In this document: positions 32,904 through 42,792 of the stretch, piece by piece
Numbering within the stretch: position 1 is the first letter of the stretch
Layout: every line of letters starts with the position of its first letter
Source of the DNA: Kineosporia corallincola
GTDB lineage: Bacteria; Actinomycetota; Actinomycetes; Actinomycetales; Kineosporiaceae
Length of the DNA stretch: 64,000 nt
Reading direction: 5' to 3'
NCBI RefSeq assembly: GCF_018499875.1
Contig: NZ_JAHBAY010000007.1
Location: 248,001 to 312,000 of the forward strand
The notes under the pieces: generated by a model
What the model was told of the DNA's origin: nothing
Databases searched by the model: none
Seen by the model: the letters and a program-made list of their open reading frames with translations, nothing else
Made by a program: the position numbers and the translations under genes

Positions 32904-34484
32904 ATGGATCTCACACCGTTCCCCGGACCTGCCGCGGTGCCGCCCGAGGTACCCGGCTTCCAGCTGCACGAGATGCTGGGTTTCGGTGCCCACGGCGAGG
33001 TCTGGCGTGCCGAGGACCTGGTCACGGGTGACCCGGTGGCGTTGAAGATCGGCCATCTGCGCCCGGTCCCCGCCACGTTCCTGGCCGGGAATAGCGGCGG
33101 GACGGACGTTTTCGGGAGGGAAGCCGAAGTGGCCCGGCTCTGCCGGATCGAGCACCCGCACATCGCCGGCCTCCGCCGGGTGGTGCCGCTCGCCGACGGC
33201 AGACTGGCTCTGGTGCTCGACCTGGCCGAGGGCGGCAGCCTGGCGTCGCTGGTGGCCACCCGTGGCAGGTTGTCGTCCGAAGAGGTGGTGACGCTGGTGA
33301 TCCCGCTCGCCTCGGCTCTGGAGCATCTGCACCGCCGCGGCCTCACACACGGCGACATCGCCCCGGGCAACGTGCTGCTGACCGCCGGAGGCCGGCCGCA
33401 GCTCGGTGACCTGGGAGCGGCCCGGTTGCTCGGGATGCGCGGTGAAGAGGGCTGGGGAACGCCTGGTTTCACCGACCCGGCGGTGGTGGAGGCACTCGGC
33501 TCCGGTGGCCCGGTGCCGGTGGAGGTCCTGCGTGCGGCTGACCTGTGGGCCCTGGCCGCCGCCTGCTGGTTCGCCCTCACCGGCGGGCCGCCCGGGGCGA
33601 TGGGTGCCGATCCGGATCCGCGGGGGGACCTGTATCGGTTACTGGCCCGCTGCCTGGCGCCGGAGCAGGTAGGGCGTCCCGGTCCGGCCGAGCTGGCCGA
33701 GCTGGCCTGGGAGGTGGCGCGCCCGGCGCCGATTCGGCGTGGACCGCGGGAAGACCTGGCCTACGTGTCCGGTTCGGGAGCAGAGGGTGGCGATTCCGGG
33801 GCCGGGCACTCCCGAGGTGCCGCGGCTGCCGGGCAAGGTCAGGTGAAGGGCGGCAGCACCACCCGAGGCCCGCGCGGTGCGGCCCGGCCTGCTCGTGGTG
33901 GGCCGGCGCGGGTCGGGCCCACGTCTCGCCGGGCGGTGCCGGTCACCCGGCTGCTCGCGCTCCTGGTCGCGACGGCGGCCGTGGGAGCGGTGACGGCGGG
34001 TGTGGGACGGCAGGTGGTCCAGGGCGCCGGAAGCGTTGGGGCGCAGGGTGATCCCGGCACCGGGAGACCGGGAGAGCCGCTGGACGCCGAGCTCGCGGAG
34101 GCGCTCACCAGGATCGGGCGGGCGCGGTCCGAGGCGTTCGAGACGGTCTCACGGCGGCGGCTGGCCGAGGCGGACGCCTCCGGGTCACCGGCCGAGCAGG
34201 CCGACCGGGGACTGCTGCGACGCCTACGACACCAGGGATACCGCCTGGAAGACCTGACCTACCGGATCGGCCGGGTCGACGTGCTGACGGTCGAGGGGCC
34301 CACCGTGGAGGTCGCCGCCGAGGTCAGCGCCACGGCGCACCGGCAGGTTCGGGGGAGTGACGGGGCCTTCGCCGAGGTGCCCGCCACCGGTCCGGCGAGC
34401 ATGGTGTTCACGCTCAGCGCGACCGGCACCGCTGCGGCCGGGGCCGGTCGCTGGCTACTCCACGACATCCGGGGCAAGGCGTGA
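32904..34484 (+). CDS. Membrane-bound serine/threonine protein kinase
   Basis: A 526-residue Hanks-type kinase. The glycine loop GFGAHGEVWRAEDL is at about 27-40, the ATP-binding lysine is in VALKIG (about 48), and the catalytic loop is LTHGDIAPGNVLL, with HGD in place of the common HRD but the Asp and Asn kept. LGDLGAARLLG stands for DFG as DLG. A linker rich in Gly, Ser and Arg follows. RLLALLVATAAVGAVTAGV (about 352-370) is a membrane helix, and the outer domain (about 400-526) has a beta pattern with VEVAAEVSATAHRQVRG. The ATG is at 32904. The signal sensed is unknown. It may autophosphorylate. Confidence 0.88.
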   Translation: MDLTPFPGPAAVPPEVPGFQLHEMLGFGAHGEVWRAEDLVTGDPVALKIGHLRPVPATFLAGNSGGTDVFGREAEVARLCRIEHPHIAGLRRVVPLADGRLALVLDLAEGGSLASLVATRGRLSSEEVVTLVIPLASALEHLHRRGLTHGDIAPGNVLLTAGGRPQLGDLGAARLLGMRGEEGWGTPGFTDPAVVEALGSGGPVPVEVLRAADLWALAAACWFALTGGPPGAMGADPDPRGDLYRLLARCLAPEQVGRPGPAELAELAWEVARPAPIRRGPREDLAYVSGSGAEGGDSGAGHSRGAAAAGQGQVKGGSTTRGPRGAARPARGGPARVGPTSRRAVPVTRLLALLVATAAVGAVTAGVGRQVVQGAGSVGAQGDPGTGRPGEPLDAELAEALTRIGRARSEAFETVSRRRLAEADASGSPAEQADRGLLRRLRHQGYRLEDLTYRIGRVDVLTVEGPTVEVAAEVSATAHRQVRGSDGAFAEVPATGPASMVFTLSATGTAAAGAGRWLLHDIRGKA

Positions 34485-34549
34485 GTGCACCGGACCGGTG
34501 GACGGCGCCGGATGTTTCACGACCTGGCGTCGTCCACCGGTGTGGCGGT

Positions 34550-35443
34550 TCAGCGGCCGACGGTCCACGCGGCTGCCTTGGCCAGGGTGTCGTGCTCCCA
34601 GCGGAAACCGGACGCGCGCAGCCGGGCGGGGGTGACCCGCTGGCTGGCGAGCACGTCACCGGCGAACTCGCCGAGCACGATCCGCAGGGCGAACGCCGGG
34701 GCGGGAACCAGCGCCGGCCGGTTCATGGCCTTGGCGACAGCCCGGATCACGTCGACGCACCGGGCCGGCTCGGGGCCCACCATGTTCACGGGGCCGCTGA
34801 TCTCCTCGGTGTCGAGCATGTACTCGAGCGCGGCCAGGGTGTCGGGCAGGGTGACCCAGCTCCACCACTGCCGGCCATTGCCGAGAGGACCGGCCAAGCC
34901 GAACCGGGCGAGCAGGAGCAGTTGCTTGAAGGCGCCACCGTGCCGGGCCATCACCAGGCCGGTGCGCGGATGCGCCACCCGGATCCCGGCGTCCACCGCG
35001 GGCTGTGCCTCTGCCTCCCAGACCTCCACGACGTCGGTGAGGAACCCCTCGCCGGGCCCGGACTGCTCGGTCAGGATCTCGTCCCCCCGCTCGCCGTAGT
35101 AGCCGATGGCCGAGCCGCTCACGAGCACCTTCGGCGGGACTTCGAGCGTGGTGAGAGCTCGCACCAGCGTGCGGGTGCCGAGCGCCCGGGAGTCCCGGAT
35201 CTCGCGCTTGTACGCGGCCGTCCAGCGGTGGTCGCCGACACCCGCGCCGGCCAGGTGCACCACGCCGTCGACGCCTTCGAGGCCCTTCAGGTCGACGGTT
35301 CCGCCGGCCGGGTCCCACCGCACCTCGTCCGGGCCGGACGGGTCCGAGCGCACCAGGCGCACCACCTCGTCGCCGCGGGCGGTCAGGCGCTCGACCAGTG
35401 CCGAGCCGATCAGACCGTGCGAGCCGGTCACCGCAACCTTCAT
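34550..35443 (-). CDS. TIGR01777 family epimerase (SDR39U1-like)
   Basis: A 297-residue NAD(P)-binding Rossmann protein. The dinucleotide loop VAVTGSHGLIGSALVERL is at about 3-20, with LKGLEGVDGVVHLAGAGV and LVSGSAIGYYGERGDE as the conserved SDR parts and MARHGGAFKQLLLLARFGLAG in the family signature. The same gene is found between E2 and lipB in mycobacteria. The physiological substrate is unknown. The ATG at 35443 begins MKVAVTGS, and the frame further back lacks support. Confidence 0.92.
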   Translation of the reverse strand: MKVAVTGSHGLIGSALVERLTARGDEVVRLVRSDPSGPDEVRWDPAGGTVDLKGLEGVDGVVHLAGAGVGDHRWTAAYKREIRDSRALGTRTLVRALTTLEVPPKVLVSGSAIGYYGERGDEILTEQSGPGEGFLTDVVEVWEAEAQPAVDAGIRVAHPRTGLVMARHGGAFKQLLLLARFGLAGPLGNGRQWWSWVTLPDTLAALEYMLDTEEISGPVNMVGPEPARCVDVIRAVAKAMNRPALVPAPAFALRIVLGEFAGDVLASQRVTPARLRASGFRWEHDTLAKAAAWTVGR

Positions 35444-35628
35444 GACCCTGTCATCTCCGTTCTCCGGGCAGCCGTCGGGCTGTGCCGAGGTTCCGTGCGT
35501 CTGCGCGAGACCGTGGGTGTGCTGAGGAGCCGGCCTCTGCGGGGGACATGGCCCGGTCTGGGGGCATGGCCCGGGCTGAGGGCCCCGGGCCCGCGCCACC
35601 GCACCGGGGGACACGCCGCAAAGGCCGT

Positions 35629-35667
35629 GCGGCCGGCGCCTTCCCGATGGGAGAGACAGCCGGCCGC
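35629..35667 (-). terminator. Hairpin after sucB
   Basis: GCGGCCGGC (35629-35637) pairs with GCCGGCCGC (35659-35667), 26 bases past the E2 stop on the minus strand. Confidence 0.5.
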
Positions 35668-35692
35668 GGGCCGATCAGCGGTGCGGGAGCGG

Positions 35693-37492
35693 TCAGAGAC
35701 CGAGATCGCCCTCGAACGCGCCCTCTTCGAGCCGTGCCTTGATGGTGCCGAGGAACCGGGCGGCGTCGGCGCCGTCCACCAGGCGGTGGTCGTACGACAG
35801 CGCCAGGTAGACGATCGAGCGGATGCCGATGCTCTCGGCCCCGTCCGCGTCCTTCACCACGACGGGCCGCTTCACCACGACACCGGTGCCGAGGATGCCG
35901 GTCTGCGGCGGGAACAGGATCGGCGTGTCGAACAGCGCGCCACGGCTTCCGGTGTTGGTGAGCGTGAACGTGCCGCCGGCCAGGTCGTCCGGGCTGAGCT
36001 TGTTGGTGCGCGTGCGCTCGGCCACCTCGACGATCTTGCGGGCCAGCCCGGCGATGTTGAGGTCACCGGCGTTCGGGATCACCGGGGCGGTCAGACCACG
36101 CTCGGCGTCCACGGCGATCGCCAGGTTCTCCTGGCCGTGGTACACCACGTTGTCGCCGTCGATGCTGGCGTTCAGCTTCGGGTGCTGCTTCAGTGCCTCG
36201 ACCGCGGCCAGGGCGAAGAACGGCATGAACGAGAGCTTCACGCCCTCCCGCGCCAGGAACGCGCCCTTGGCCCGGTCACGCAGCTTGGCGATCCGGGTGA
36301 CGTCCACCTCGACCACCGAGGTCAGCTGCGCGGAGGTCTGGAGCGACTCGACCATCCGCTTGGCCAGCACCTTGCGCAGGCGCGACATCTTCTCGGTCGT
36401 GCCACGCAGCTCGGAAACCTTGATCGGCTTCGGGGCAGCGGGAGCGGCCAGGCCGGAAGGAGCGGCCGGAGCCGCCGCCGGGGCGGCGGGAGCGGGCTGC
36501 TTGGCCTTCGCGGCGTCGATGACGTCCTGCTTGCGGATACGCCCACCGACACCGGTGCCGGTGATGGCGGACAGGTCGACACCCTGCTCGGCGGCCATGC
36601 GGCGCACCAGCGGAGTGACGTAGCCGGGGCCGTTGTCGGACGAGCCGTTGGCCGGAGCGGCAGCCGGAGCCGGAGCCGCTGCGGGTGCCGGAGCCGGAGC
36701 CGCTGCGGGTGCCGGAGCGGCTGCGGGTGCCGGGGCGGCTGCGGGTGCCGGAGCAGCGGCCGGAGCCGGTGCGGGGGCGGGCGCCGGAGCGGGTGCAGGG
36801 GCGGGTGCGGCAGGTGCCGGAGCCGGGGCGGGTGCCGGAGCGGCAGCCGGAGCAGCCGGTGCGCCCGAGCCGACGATCGCCAGCGCGGCGCCCACCTCGA
36901 CCGTCTCGTCCTCGTTCACCAGGATCTTCTGCACGACCCCGGCGACCGGCGACGGGATCTCGGTGTCGACCTTGTCGGTCGAGACCTCCAGCAGCGGCTC
37001 GTCCACCTCGACCGACTCACCCTGCTGCTTCAGCCAGCGGGTGACGGTGCCCTCGGTGACGCTCTCGCCGAGCGCGGGCATCGAGACGGTGGTGCCGTCC
37101 GCGTCCCCACCGGACGATGCGGCCGCGGGTGCCTCCTGGGCGGGCTGCTGCGGGGCGGGCTGGGCCGGTGCTGCCTGCGGGGCGGGAGCGGCCTGCTGCG
37201 CCGGAGCCGCCTGCTCGGCGGGAGCCTCCTGGGCCGGCGCGGAACCGGCACCGGAGCCGTCGCCGATGATCGCGAGCTGCGCGCCGATGTCCACGGTCTC
37301 GTCCTCCGAGACCAGGATCTGCTCGAGCACGCCCGCGAACGGCGAGGGAATCTCGGTGTCGACCTTGTCGGTCGAGACCTCCAGCAACGGCTCGTCGACC
37401 TCGACGCGGTCACCGACCTGCTTGAGCCACCGGGTGACAGTCCCCTCGGTGACGCTCTCACCCAGTGCGGGCATCTGCACGGAGTCCGACAT
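35693..37492 (-). CDS. sucB: Dihydrolipoamide acyltransferase (E2) with two lipoyl domains
   Basis: A 599-residue E2 core subunit of 2-oxoacid dehydrogenases. Two lipoyl domains (about 1-76 and 138-213) each carry the lipoyl-lysine in [14 protein letters not shown]. They are joined by Ala/Pro-rich linkers, the second unusually long with AP repeats (about 215-275). The peripheral-subunit-binding domain follows ([19 protein letters not shown], about 295). The catalytic domain ends with [20 protein letters not shown], giving His and Asp of the HxxxDG motif. In mycobacteria the homologue DlaT serves pyruvate dehydrogenase, so the acyl group (acetyl or succinyl) is not settled. Its partner E3 gene lies directly upstream. 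Confidence 0.95.
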   Translation of the reverse strand: MSDSVQMPALGESVTEGTVTRWLKQVGDRVEVDEPLLEVSTDKVDTEIPSPFAGVLEQILVSEDETVDIGAQLAIIGDGSGAGSAPAQEAPAEQAAPAQQAAPAPQAAPAQPAPQQPAQEAPAAASSGGDADGTTVSMPALGESVTEGTVTRWLKQQGESVEVDEPLLEVSTDKVDTEIPSPVAGVVQKILVNEDETVEVGAALAIVGSGAPAAPAAAPAPAPAPAPAAPAPAPAPAPAPAPAPAAAPAPAAAPAPAAAPAPAAAPAPAPAAAPAPAAAPANGSSDNGPGYVTPLVRRMAAEQGVDLSAITGTGVGGRIRKQDVIDAAKAKQPAPAAPAAAPAAPSGLAAPAAPKPIKVSELRGTTEKMSRLRKVLAKRMVESLQTSAQLTSVVEVDVTRIAKLRDRAKGAFLAREGVKLSFMPFFALAAVEALKQHPKLNASIDGDNVVYHGQENLAIAVDAERGLTAPVIPNAGDLNIAGLARKIVEVAERTRTNKLSPDDLAGGTFTLTNTGSRGALFDTPILFPPQTGILGTGVVVKRPVVVKDADGAESIGIRSIVYLALSYDHRLVDGADAARFLGTIKARLEEGAFEGDLGL

Positions 37493-37672
37493 CTGTTCTC
37501 CGCTCTCCTTCGTGGTTCGCCGGCCTCATGGCCGCCGTGGCGCTGTCTCGGTCAACCGCTCGGGGTACTGCTAGAGGTACTGAGAGAGCGGGTACATCTG
37601 GTGGTGCGGATTCAGGGAGCGCACCGGCCGCGCTGCTCGGGCCGGTGTTCAGGCATCTGTTCGGACGTTTCG

Positions 37673-39058
37673 TCAGGCATGAGCGTGCAGAGGCTTCCCG
37701 GCCAGCGCGAGATGAGCCTCGCCCAGGGCCTCGTTCTGCGTCGGATGGGCGTGCACCAGCTGGGCGACCTCTTCCGGGAAAGCCTCCCAGTTGACGATCA
37801 GCTGGCTCTCGCCGATGAGTTCACCGACCCGTGCGCCAACCATGTGTACACCCAGCACCGGTCCGTCCTGACGGCGGACCAGCTTCACGAAGCCCGCCGT
37901 GCCCAGGATCTGGCTCTTGCCGTTGCCGGCCAGGTTGTACTCGTAGGTCTGCACCTCGTCGCCGTGGCGCTCGCGGGCCTGGGCCTCGGTCAGCCCGACC
38001 GAGGCGACCTCCGGGTCGCAGTACGTGACCCGGGGAATGCCCGACTCGACCAGCGGCGCCGGGTTCAGCCCGGCGATCTCCTCGGCGACCAGGATGCCCT
38101 GGGCGAATCCGCGGTGCGCGAGCTGGAGGCCGGGCACGATGTCACCGACGGCGTACACACCAGGCACGTTCGTGCGCAGCCGTTCGTCGGTGGGCACGAA
38201 GCCCCTGTCCATCGTCACCCCCGCCTCCTGGTAGCCGAAGCCGTCCGCGTTCGGGCCACGCCCGACCGCGACCAGCAGCAGGTCCGCCCGCAGGGTGTCG
38301 CCGGACTCCAGCGAGACCGTGACCCCCTCGTCGTCCTGCTGGGCACCGGCGAACCGGATCCCCGTCCTGAACGCTATGCCACGCTTGCGGAACGCGCGTT
38401 CGAGGGCCTTGGACGCGGCGGCGTCCTCGGCCGGGACCAGCCGGGGCAGGGCCTCGACGATGGTCACCTCGGCGCCGAACGACCGCCACACGCTGGCGAA
38501 TTCGACCCCGATCACCCCACCGCCGAGCACGATCACGCTCTTCGGCACACCGTCGAGGTTCAGGGCCTGGTCGCTGGTGATGATCCGGCCGCCGATCTCC
38601 AGGCCGGGCAGGGTGCGGGCGTAGGAACCCGTGGCCAGAACCACGTTCCGGCCACGGTACCGGGTGCCGCCCACCTCCACGGTGTCGGGCGCGACCAGCC
38701 GGCCCTCGCCCTCCACGTAGGTCACCCTGGCTGCGGAGATCAGCCCCTGGAGGCCCTTGTACAGGCGGCCGATGACGCCGTCCTTGTACTTGTTCACGCC
38801 TGGCATGTCGATCGACTCGAAGCTCGCCTTGACCCCGAAGCGCTCGCTCTCCCGGGCCGAGTCCGCGACCTCGGCCGCGTGCAGCAGCGCCTTGGTCGGG
38901 ATGCAGCCGCGGTGCAGACAGGTTCCGCCGACCTTGTCCTTCTCGATCAGGACGACGTCCAGACCGAGCTGGGAAGCACGCAGTGCCGCGGCGTACCCGC
39001 CGCTGCCGCCTCCGAGGATCACGACGTCGTGAGTCTGTCCGGGGCCGGTTTCGGACAC
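37673..39058 (-). CDS. lpdA: Dihydrolipoyl dehydrogenase (E3)
   Basis: A 461-residue FAD enzyme that reoxidises dihydrolipoyl groups of the E2 subunit with NAD+. Motifs are VVILGGGSGGYAAALRASQL, the redox-active cysteines in GGTCLHRGCIPTKALLH, the NAD-binding VIVLGGGVIGVEFASVWRSFG and the C-terminal His-Glu pair in HAHPTQNEALGEAHLA. The GTG at 39058 has GAGGGAG upstream, and the ATG at 39082 in the same frame is less well placed. It precedes sucB by 180 bases and both are on the minus strand, so they probably form an operon. Confidence 0.96.
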   Translation of the reverse strand: MSETGPGQTHDVVILGGGSGGYAAALRASQLGLDVVLIEKDKVGGTCLHRGCIPTKALLHAAEVADSARESERFGVKASFESIDMPGVNKYKDGVIGRLYKGLQGLISAARVTYVEGEGRLVAPDTVEVGGTRYRGRNVVLATGSYARTLPGLEIGGRIITSDQALNLDGVPKSVIVLGGGVIGVEFASVWRSFGAEVTIVEALPRLVPAEDAAASKALERAFRKRGIAFRTGIRFAGAQQDDEGVTVSLESGDTLRADLLLVAVGRGPNADGFGYQEAGVTMDRGFVPTDERLRTNVPGVYAVGDIVPGLQLAHRGFAQGILVAEEIAGLNPAPLVESGIPRVTYCDPEVASVGLTEAQARERHGDEVQTYEYNLAGNGKSQILGTAGFVKLVRRQDGPVLGVHMVGARVGELIGESQLIVNWEAFPEEVAQLVHAHPTQNEALGEAHLALAGKPLHAHA

Positions 39059-39497
39059 CTGAGTGCTCCCTCGCGTTTTCACGCCACCGGCGCGCTGGTT
39101 GCCGGTGATCCTTCGGTCATCCTGTCATCACTGCCGGGGGTGGTCACGTCGTATCCGGCGTGCCCGGGCCGCGTCATTCGTCACGTCAATGAGTCGTGGG
39201 ACACAAATCCGGCGCCGCCGCACGATTCTGTTGCCGAATCCGCAGGCCGGAGGTCCTGGCCCGGCGCCGGGCGCAGCCAGTTCCCACCAGCTCGAAATCG
39301 CGTGCAACGCGATGCTCTCGCCCGGTGTCCATCCGGCGACGGCAACGGCAACGGCAACGAACGGGCCGCACGACAGATGGCACACGGCGCAAGAGGCACA
39401 CAGGCGAGGGGAACGCCCCCGCACGACGCATCGTTGATGGTGGGAGAAAAGGTGAGGAGTTGCGTGAGAAACTCTGGCCCGGTGAGAGAGGTGGCGC
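39059..39497. other. Intergenic region, no gene recognised
   Basis: About 440 bases between divergent lpdA and the hypothetical gene at 39498. The GC content is slightly lower than average. The only notable element is a triple GGCAAC repeat (39341-39358). The long plus-strand open frame ending in this region is an antisense shadow of lpdA and sucB. Confidence 0.5.
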
Positions 39498-39866
39498 ATG
39501 GGCTGGTTTTCGCGGCGTAAGGCCGCCCCGACCGAGGGCCGTGCCGAGCAGCGGGCCGAACTGAACCGGGTACGTGAACACCTGGACCAGTTCATCCGCA
39601 CCCGGCGGGGGGTGGAGGCTTTCGTCGAGCCGGCCACCACGATGAACCCGCCCACGGTGCTGCTGGTGGCCTCGACCGGGGAATGGACGAGGCGACGGAT
39701 TCCGCACCCGGGCGTGCTGCGGGACCTGTCCGAGCGGTCGATGATCCCGGTCTACGACATCCAGCAGGTGGGTTACCCGCAGCGGATGCGGGACTGGAAC
39801 GCCCGGGCCAAGCGGGGTGAACCGCAGCCGGTGGAAGACACCGAACTGCCGCCCTGGCCCCAGTGA
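39498..39866 (+). CDS. Hypothetical conserved actinobacterial protein
   Basis: A 122-residue protein with no domain I can name. It begins MGWFSRRKAAPTEG, then a charged helix (AELNRVREHLDQFIRTRRG), then a compact alpha/beta domain containing PTVLLVASTGEWTRRRIPHP and IPVYDIQQVGYPQRMRDW. It lacks a signal peptide. The ATG has GAGAGAGG upstream. It ends just before a set of 12-base repeats and a strong hairpin shared with convergent pepA. It is probably cytoplasmic. Confidence 0.75.
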   Translation: MGWFSRRKAAPTEGRAEQRAELNRVREHLDQFIRTRRGVEAFVEPATTMNPPTVLLVASTGEWTRRRIPHPGVLRDLSERSMIPVYDIQQVGYPQRMRDWNARAKRGEPQPVEDTELPPWPQ

Positions 39867-39910
39867 GCAACGCAGTGAGCAACACACCGAGCAACGCAGT
39901 GAGCAACACA
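39863..39910 (+). repeat. Four 12-base tandem units at the gene end
   Basis: Four units of GTGAGCAACGCA and GTGAGCAACACA variants run from inside the stop codon to the terminator. Confidence 0.8.
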
Positions 39911-39923
39911 GTGCGAAAAGAGT

Positions 39924-39973
39924 GACGACACAACAGCCTCAGGCCGGCGAAGGCCTGAGGCTGTTGTGTCGTC
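39924..39973. terminator. 22-bp bidirectional terminator
   Basis: A perfect 22-bp stem (39924-39945 with 39952-39973) and a six-base loop between convergent genes. Neither side has a long T-run. The stem is richer in A/T than the region. Confidence 0.85.
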
Positions 39974-39990
39974 AGAGAACCCGATGCGGC

Positions 39991-41499
39991 TCAGCGCAGC
40001 GGCGTGACCGCCAGCGACTCGACCAGCGAGACCAGCGTCCGCACACCGTGCCCGGTGCCACCGGCGGGCGTGTACCCGTACGCCGAGCCGCTGTTGAAGG
40101 CGGGCCCGGCGATGTCCAGGTGCGCCCAGGGCACGGCCGCGCCGTCCACGGACGGCACGAACTCCTTCAGGAACAGCCCGGCGACCAGCATGCCGCCGTA
40201 CCGCTCGCCCATGTTCGCGATGTCCGCGACCCGGGAGTCCATGCTCGGCCGCAGCTCCGGCGGGAGCGGCATCGGCCAGAAGGCCTCGCCGGCCTCGCCG
40301 GACACCTCGTGCACGCGCGTGCGCAGATCGTCGTCGTTCGACATGATCGCCGAGACCCGGCTGCCGAGCGCGACCATCTGGGCGCCGGTCAGGGTGGCGA
40401 TGTCGACGATCACGTCGGGGTCGGTCTCCCCGGCGGCGACGATCGCGTCGGCGAGCACCAGGCGTCCCTCGGCGTCGGTGTTCAGCACCTCGACGGTGCG
40501 GCCGCCGCGGATGGTGATCACGTCGGACGGACGCTGCGCGCTGCCCGAGGGCATGTTCTCGGCGATCGCGAGCCAGCCGGTGACCTGCACCGGAAGGCCG
40601 AGCTCGGCGATCGCGGCGACGGCGTGCAGTACGGCTGCGGCCCCCGACATGTCGCTCTTCATCTCGTCCATGTGCGCGGCCGGCTTGATCGACAGGCCGC
40701 CCGAGTCGAACGTGATGCCCTTGCCGACGAGCGCCACGTGGGTCGTCGCACCGGCCGGCTTGTAGTCCAGGCGCACCAGCCGGGGCGGGCGGGTGGAGCC
40801 CTGGCCGACCGCGAGCAGACCGCCGTAACCGCCCTTGAGCAGCTTCTTCTCGTCCAGCACGGTGACCGTGACCGGCAGGTCCTTGACCACGCGCTGGGCA
40901 TCGTCGGCGAACTGCGCCGGGAACAGGTCGATCGGCGCCGCGTTGATCAGGTCGCGGGTGCCGTGCACGGCGTCGGCCAGCACCTTGGCGCGGCGGATGC
41001 CGGCCCGGGCGGCGGAGTTCGCCGTGGACGGGGCCGACACCACGATCGTGCCGACCGGGGACTTGCCGCCGTTGCTGCGGTACCGGTTGAAGGCGTAGGC
41101 GCCGTAGAGGGCGCCCTCGGCGATGGCGGTGACCTCGTCACCGGTGGTGGCGGGCAGCCCGATCACGACCTTGCCGAGGCCGGCCAGGGTGCGGGTGGCC
41201 GCACCGGCGGCGCGGCGCAGGGTCTCCAGGTCGAGGTCGCGCACCGGGCCGAGCCCGGCCAGGACCACCGACTTGGCGGACACCCCGGCGACCGGGGGGA
41301 TCCGGTGCACGGTGTCCTTGGCGCCGGTCGCCCCGACGGCCTTCAGCGCCTGGGTCAGAGCCGTGCGCACCGGCGCGGGCAGGGACTGCGCCCCGGCGAC
41401 GACCGCCGTGCCGGACGGGTTGGTGCCGACCCCGACGATCAGGGCATCGGCGGACTGACTGACAGCTTCCTTGGCTGTGACACTGAGCGTGGGCAACAC
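39991..41499 (-). CDS. pepA: Leucyl aminopeptidase (M17)
   Basis: A 502-residue zinc or manganese exopeptidase, hexameric, that removes N-terminal residues from peptides. The C-terminal catalytic domain has VGKGITFDSGGLSIKP and the family signature NTDAEGRLVLADA with Asp/Glu metal ligands. The N-terminal ~170 residues form the macrodomain-like part of the family. The GTG at 41499 has GAAGGA just upstream. The longer open frame to 42789 is an antisense shadow of gcvT. In mycobacteria the gene (pepB) lies beside dlaT, as here. Confidence 0.96.
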   Translation of the reverse strand: MLPTLSVTAKEAVSQSADALIVGVGTNPSGTAVVAGAQSLPAPVRTALTQALKAVGATGAKDTVHRIPPVAGVSAKSVVLAGLGPVRDLDLETLRRAAGAATRTLAGLGKVVIGLPATTGDEVTAIAEGALYGAYAFNRYRSNGGKSPVGTIVVSAPSTANSAARAGIRRAKVLADAVHGTRDLINAAPIDLFPAQFADDAQRVVKDLPVTVTVLDEKKLLKGGYGGLLAVGQGSTRPPRLVRLDYKPAGATTHVALVGKGITFDSGGLSIKPAAHMDEMKSDMSGAAAVLHAVAAIAELGLPVQVTGWLAIAENMPSGSAQRPSDVITIRGGRTVEVLNTDAEGRLVLADAIVAAGETDPDVIVDIATLTGAQMVALGSRVSAIMSNDDDLRTRVHEVSGEAGEAFWPMPLPPELRPSMDSRVADIANMGERYGGMLVAGLFLKEFVPSVDGAAVPWAHLDIAGPAFNSGSAYGYTPAGGTGHGVRTLVSLVESLAVTPLR

Positions 41500-41646
41500 G
41501 AATCCTTCGACGTCAACGACTTTCCACCGCGATCCTAGGCCTCTGACCGGGCTACTTGCAGAACGTGGTTCTCTCGCGCGGTCTCCACGGCGTCCCCGAT
41601 CCGCTCCGGATACGGTTGAGCCCTTCGTCCGGAGGAAGGGGAACCC

Positions 41647-42783
41647 ATGTCCGGGGCACCGGTGGTCGAGGCGGGGAACGAACCGGTTCTGCGGCGCACC
41701 CCGTTGTACGAACGGCACCGCGCGCTCGGCGCGAAACTGGCCGATTTCGGCGGCTGGGAGATGCCCATCGAGTACGCGGCCGGCGGCGTGCTGAAGGAGC
41801 ACGAGGCCGTGCGGGAGCGGGTCGGCGTCTTCGACGTCAGCCACCTGGGCAAGATCGAGATCCGTGGCGCCGGGGCCGTGGACTTCGTCAATCAGTGTCT
41901 GACCAACGATCTGAACCGGATCGGACCAGGTCAGGCGCAGTACACCCTGTGCTGTGACCCGGACACCGGCGGTGTGGTCGACGACCTGATCGCGTATGTC
42001 AGAGCGGAGGACGACGTCCTGCTCGTGCCGAACGCGGCCAACTGCGCGGAGGTCGCGGCCCGGCTCGCGGCGCACGCGCCCGCCGGTCTCGAGGTCAGCG
42101 ACCGGCACGACGGGTACGGCGTGATCGCGGTGCAGGGCACCCGTTCGGACGAGACCCTGGCCGCCCTCGGGCTGCCCGCCGGGCACGAGTACATGAGCTT
42201 CGTCGACGTGATCTGGCAGGGGCTGCCGCTGATCGTCTGCCGCACCGGCTACACCGGGGAGCGCGGTTACGAACTGCTCCCGGCCTGGGAGGTCACCCCG
42301 GCGCTGTGGGACCGGCTGGTCGAGGCCGTGCGGGAGTGGGACGGCCTGCCCTGCGGTCTGGGCGCCCGCGACACCCTGCGCACCGAGATGGGCTACGCCC
42401 TGCACGGGCACGAGCTGAGCCCGCAGATCACGCCGGTGCAGGCCCGGCTGGGCTGGGCGGTCGGCTGGAAGAAGCCCCGGTTCTGGGGCCGTGAGGCGCT
42501 GCTCGCCGAGAAGGAGGCAGGGCCGCGTCGCGTGGCCCGGGGCCTGGTCGCGCTCGGCCGTGGGGTGCCGCGGGCCGGCATGGACGTGGTCGGCCCCGAC
42601 GGCGCGGTGGTCGGCCTGACCACCTCGGGCACCTTCTCGCCCACCCTGAAACAGGGCGTCGCGCTGGGACTTCTGGATCCGTCGGTGCCGGAGGGCGCCG
42701 AGGTCGGCGTCTCGGTGCGAGGCCGTGAGCTGCCCTGCCGGGTGGTGCGCCCGCCGTTCGTCACGACGACGACCGGCAGCTGA
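41647..42783 (+). CDS. gcvT: Glycine cleavage system T protein (aminomethyltransferase)
   Basis: A 378-residue folate enzyme that takes the aminomethyl group from the H protein and releases ammonia with methylene-tetrahydrofolate. Signatures are [61 protein letters not shown], the [14 protein letters not shown] segment and [20 protein letters not shown]. Two hits with QVTSGTFSP-type C-terminal strands ([13 protein letters not shown]) complete the fold. The ATG at 41647 has GGAGGAAGG just upstream. The promoter is shared divergently with pepA, 147 bases away. Confidence 0.97.
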   Translation: MSGAPVVEAGNEPVLRRTPLYERHRALGAKLADFGGWEMPIEYAAGGVLKEHEAVRERVGVFDVSHLGKIEIRGAGAVDFVNQCLTNDLNRIGPGQAQYTLCCDPDTGGVVDDLIAYVRAEDDVLLVPNAANCAEVAARLAAHAPAGLEVSDRHDGYGVIAVQGTRSDETLAALGLPAGHEYMSFVDVIWQGLPLIVCRTGYTGERGYELLPAWEVTPALWDRLVEAVREWDGLPCGLGARDTLRTEMGYALHGHELSPQITPVQARLGWAVGWKKPRFWGREALLAEKEAGPRRVARGLVALGRGVPRAGMDVVGPDGAVVGLTTSGTFSPTLKQGVALGLLDPSVPEGAEVGVSVRGRELPCRVVRPPFVTTTTGS

Positions 42784-42792
42784 GGGCACCGG

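Noticed and set aside
36640-36870. Possible mobile repeat in sucB
   Set aside because: It is the Ala/Pro-rich linker of the E2 protein (GCN/CCN codons), in frame and typical of the family.
34481-39520. A 1679-codon plus-strand open frame
   Set aside because: It lies opposite the SDR39U1, sucB and lpdA genes, whose motifs are unambiguous. The frame is a GC-bias shadow and has no ribosome site or domain.
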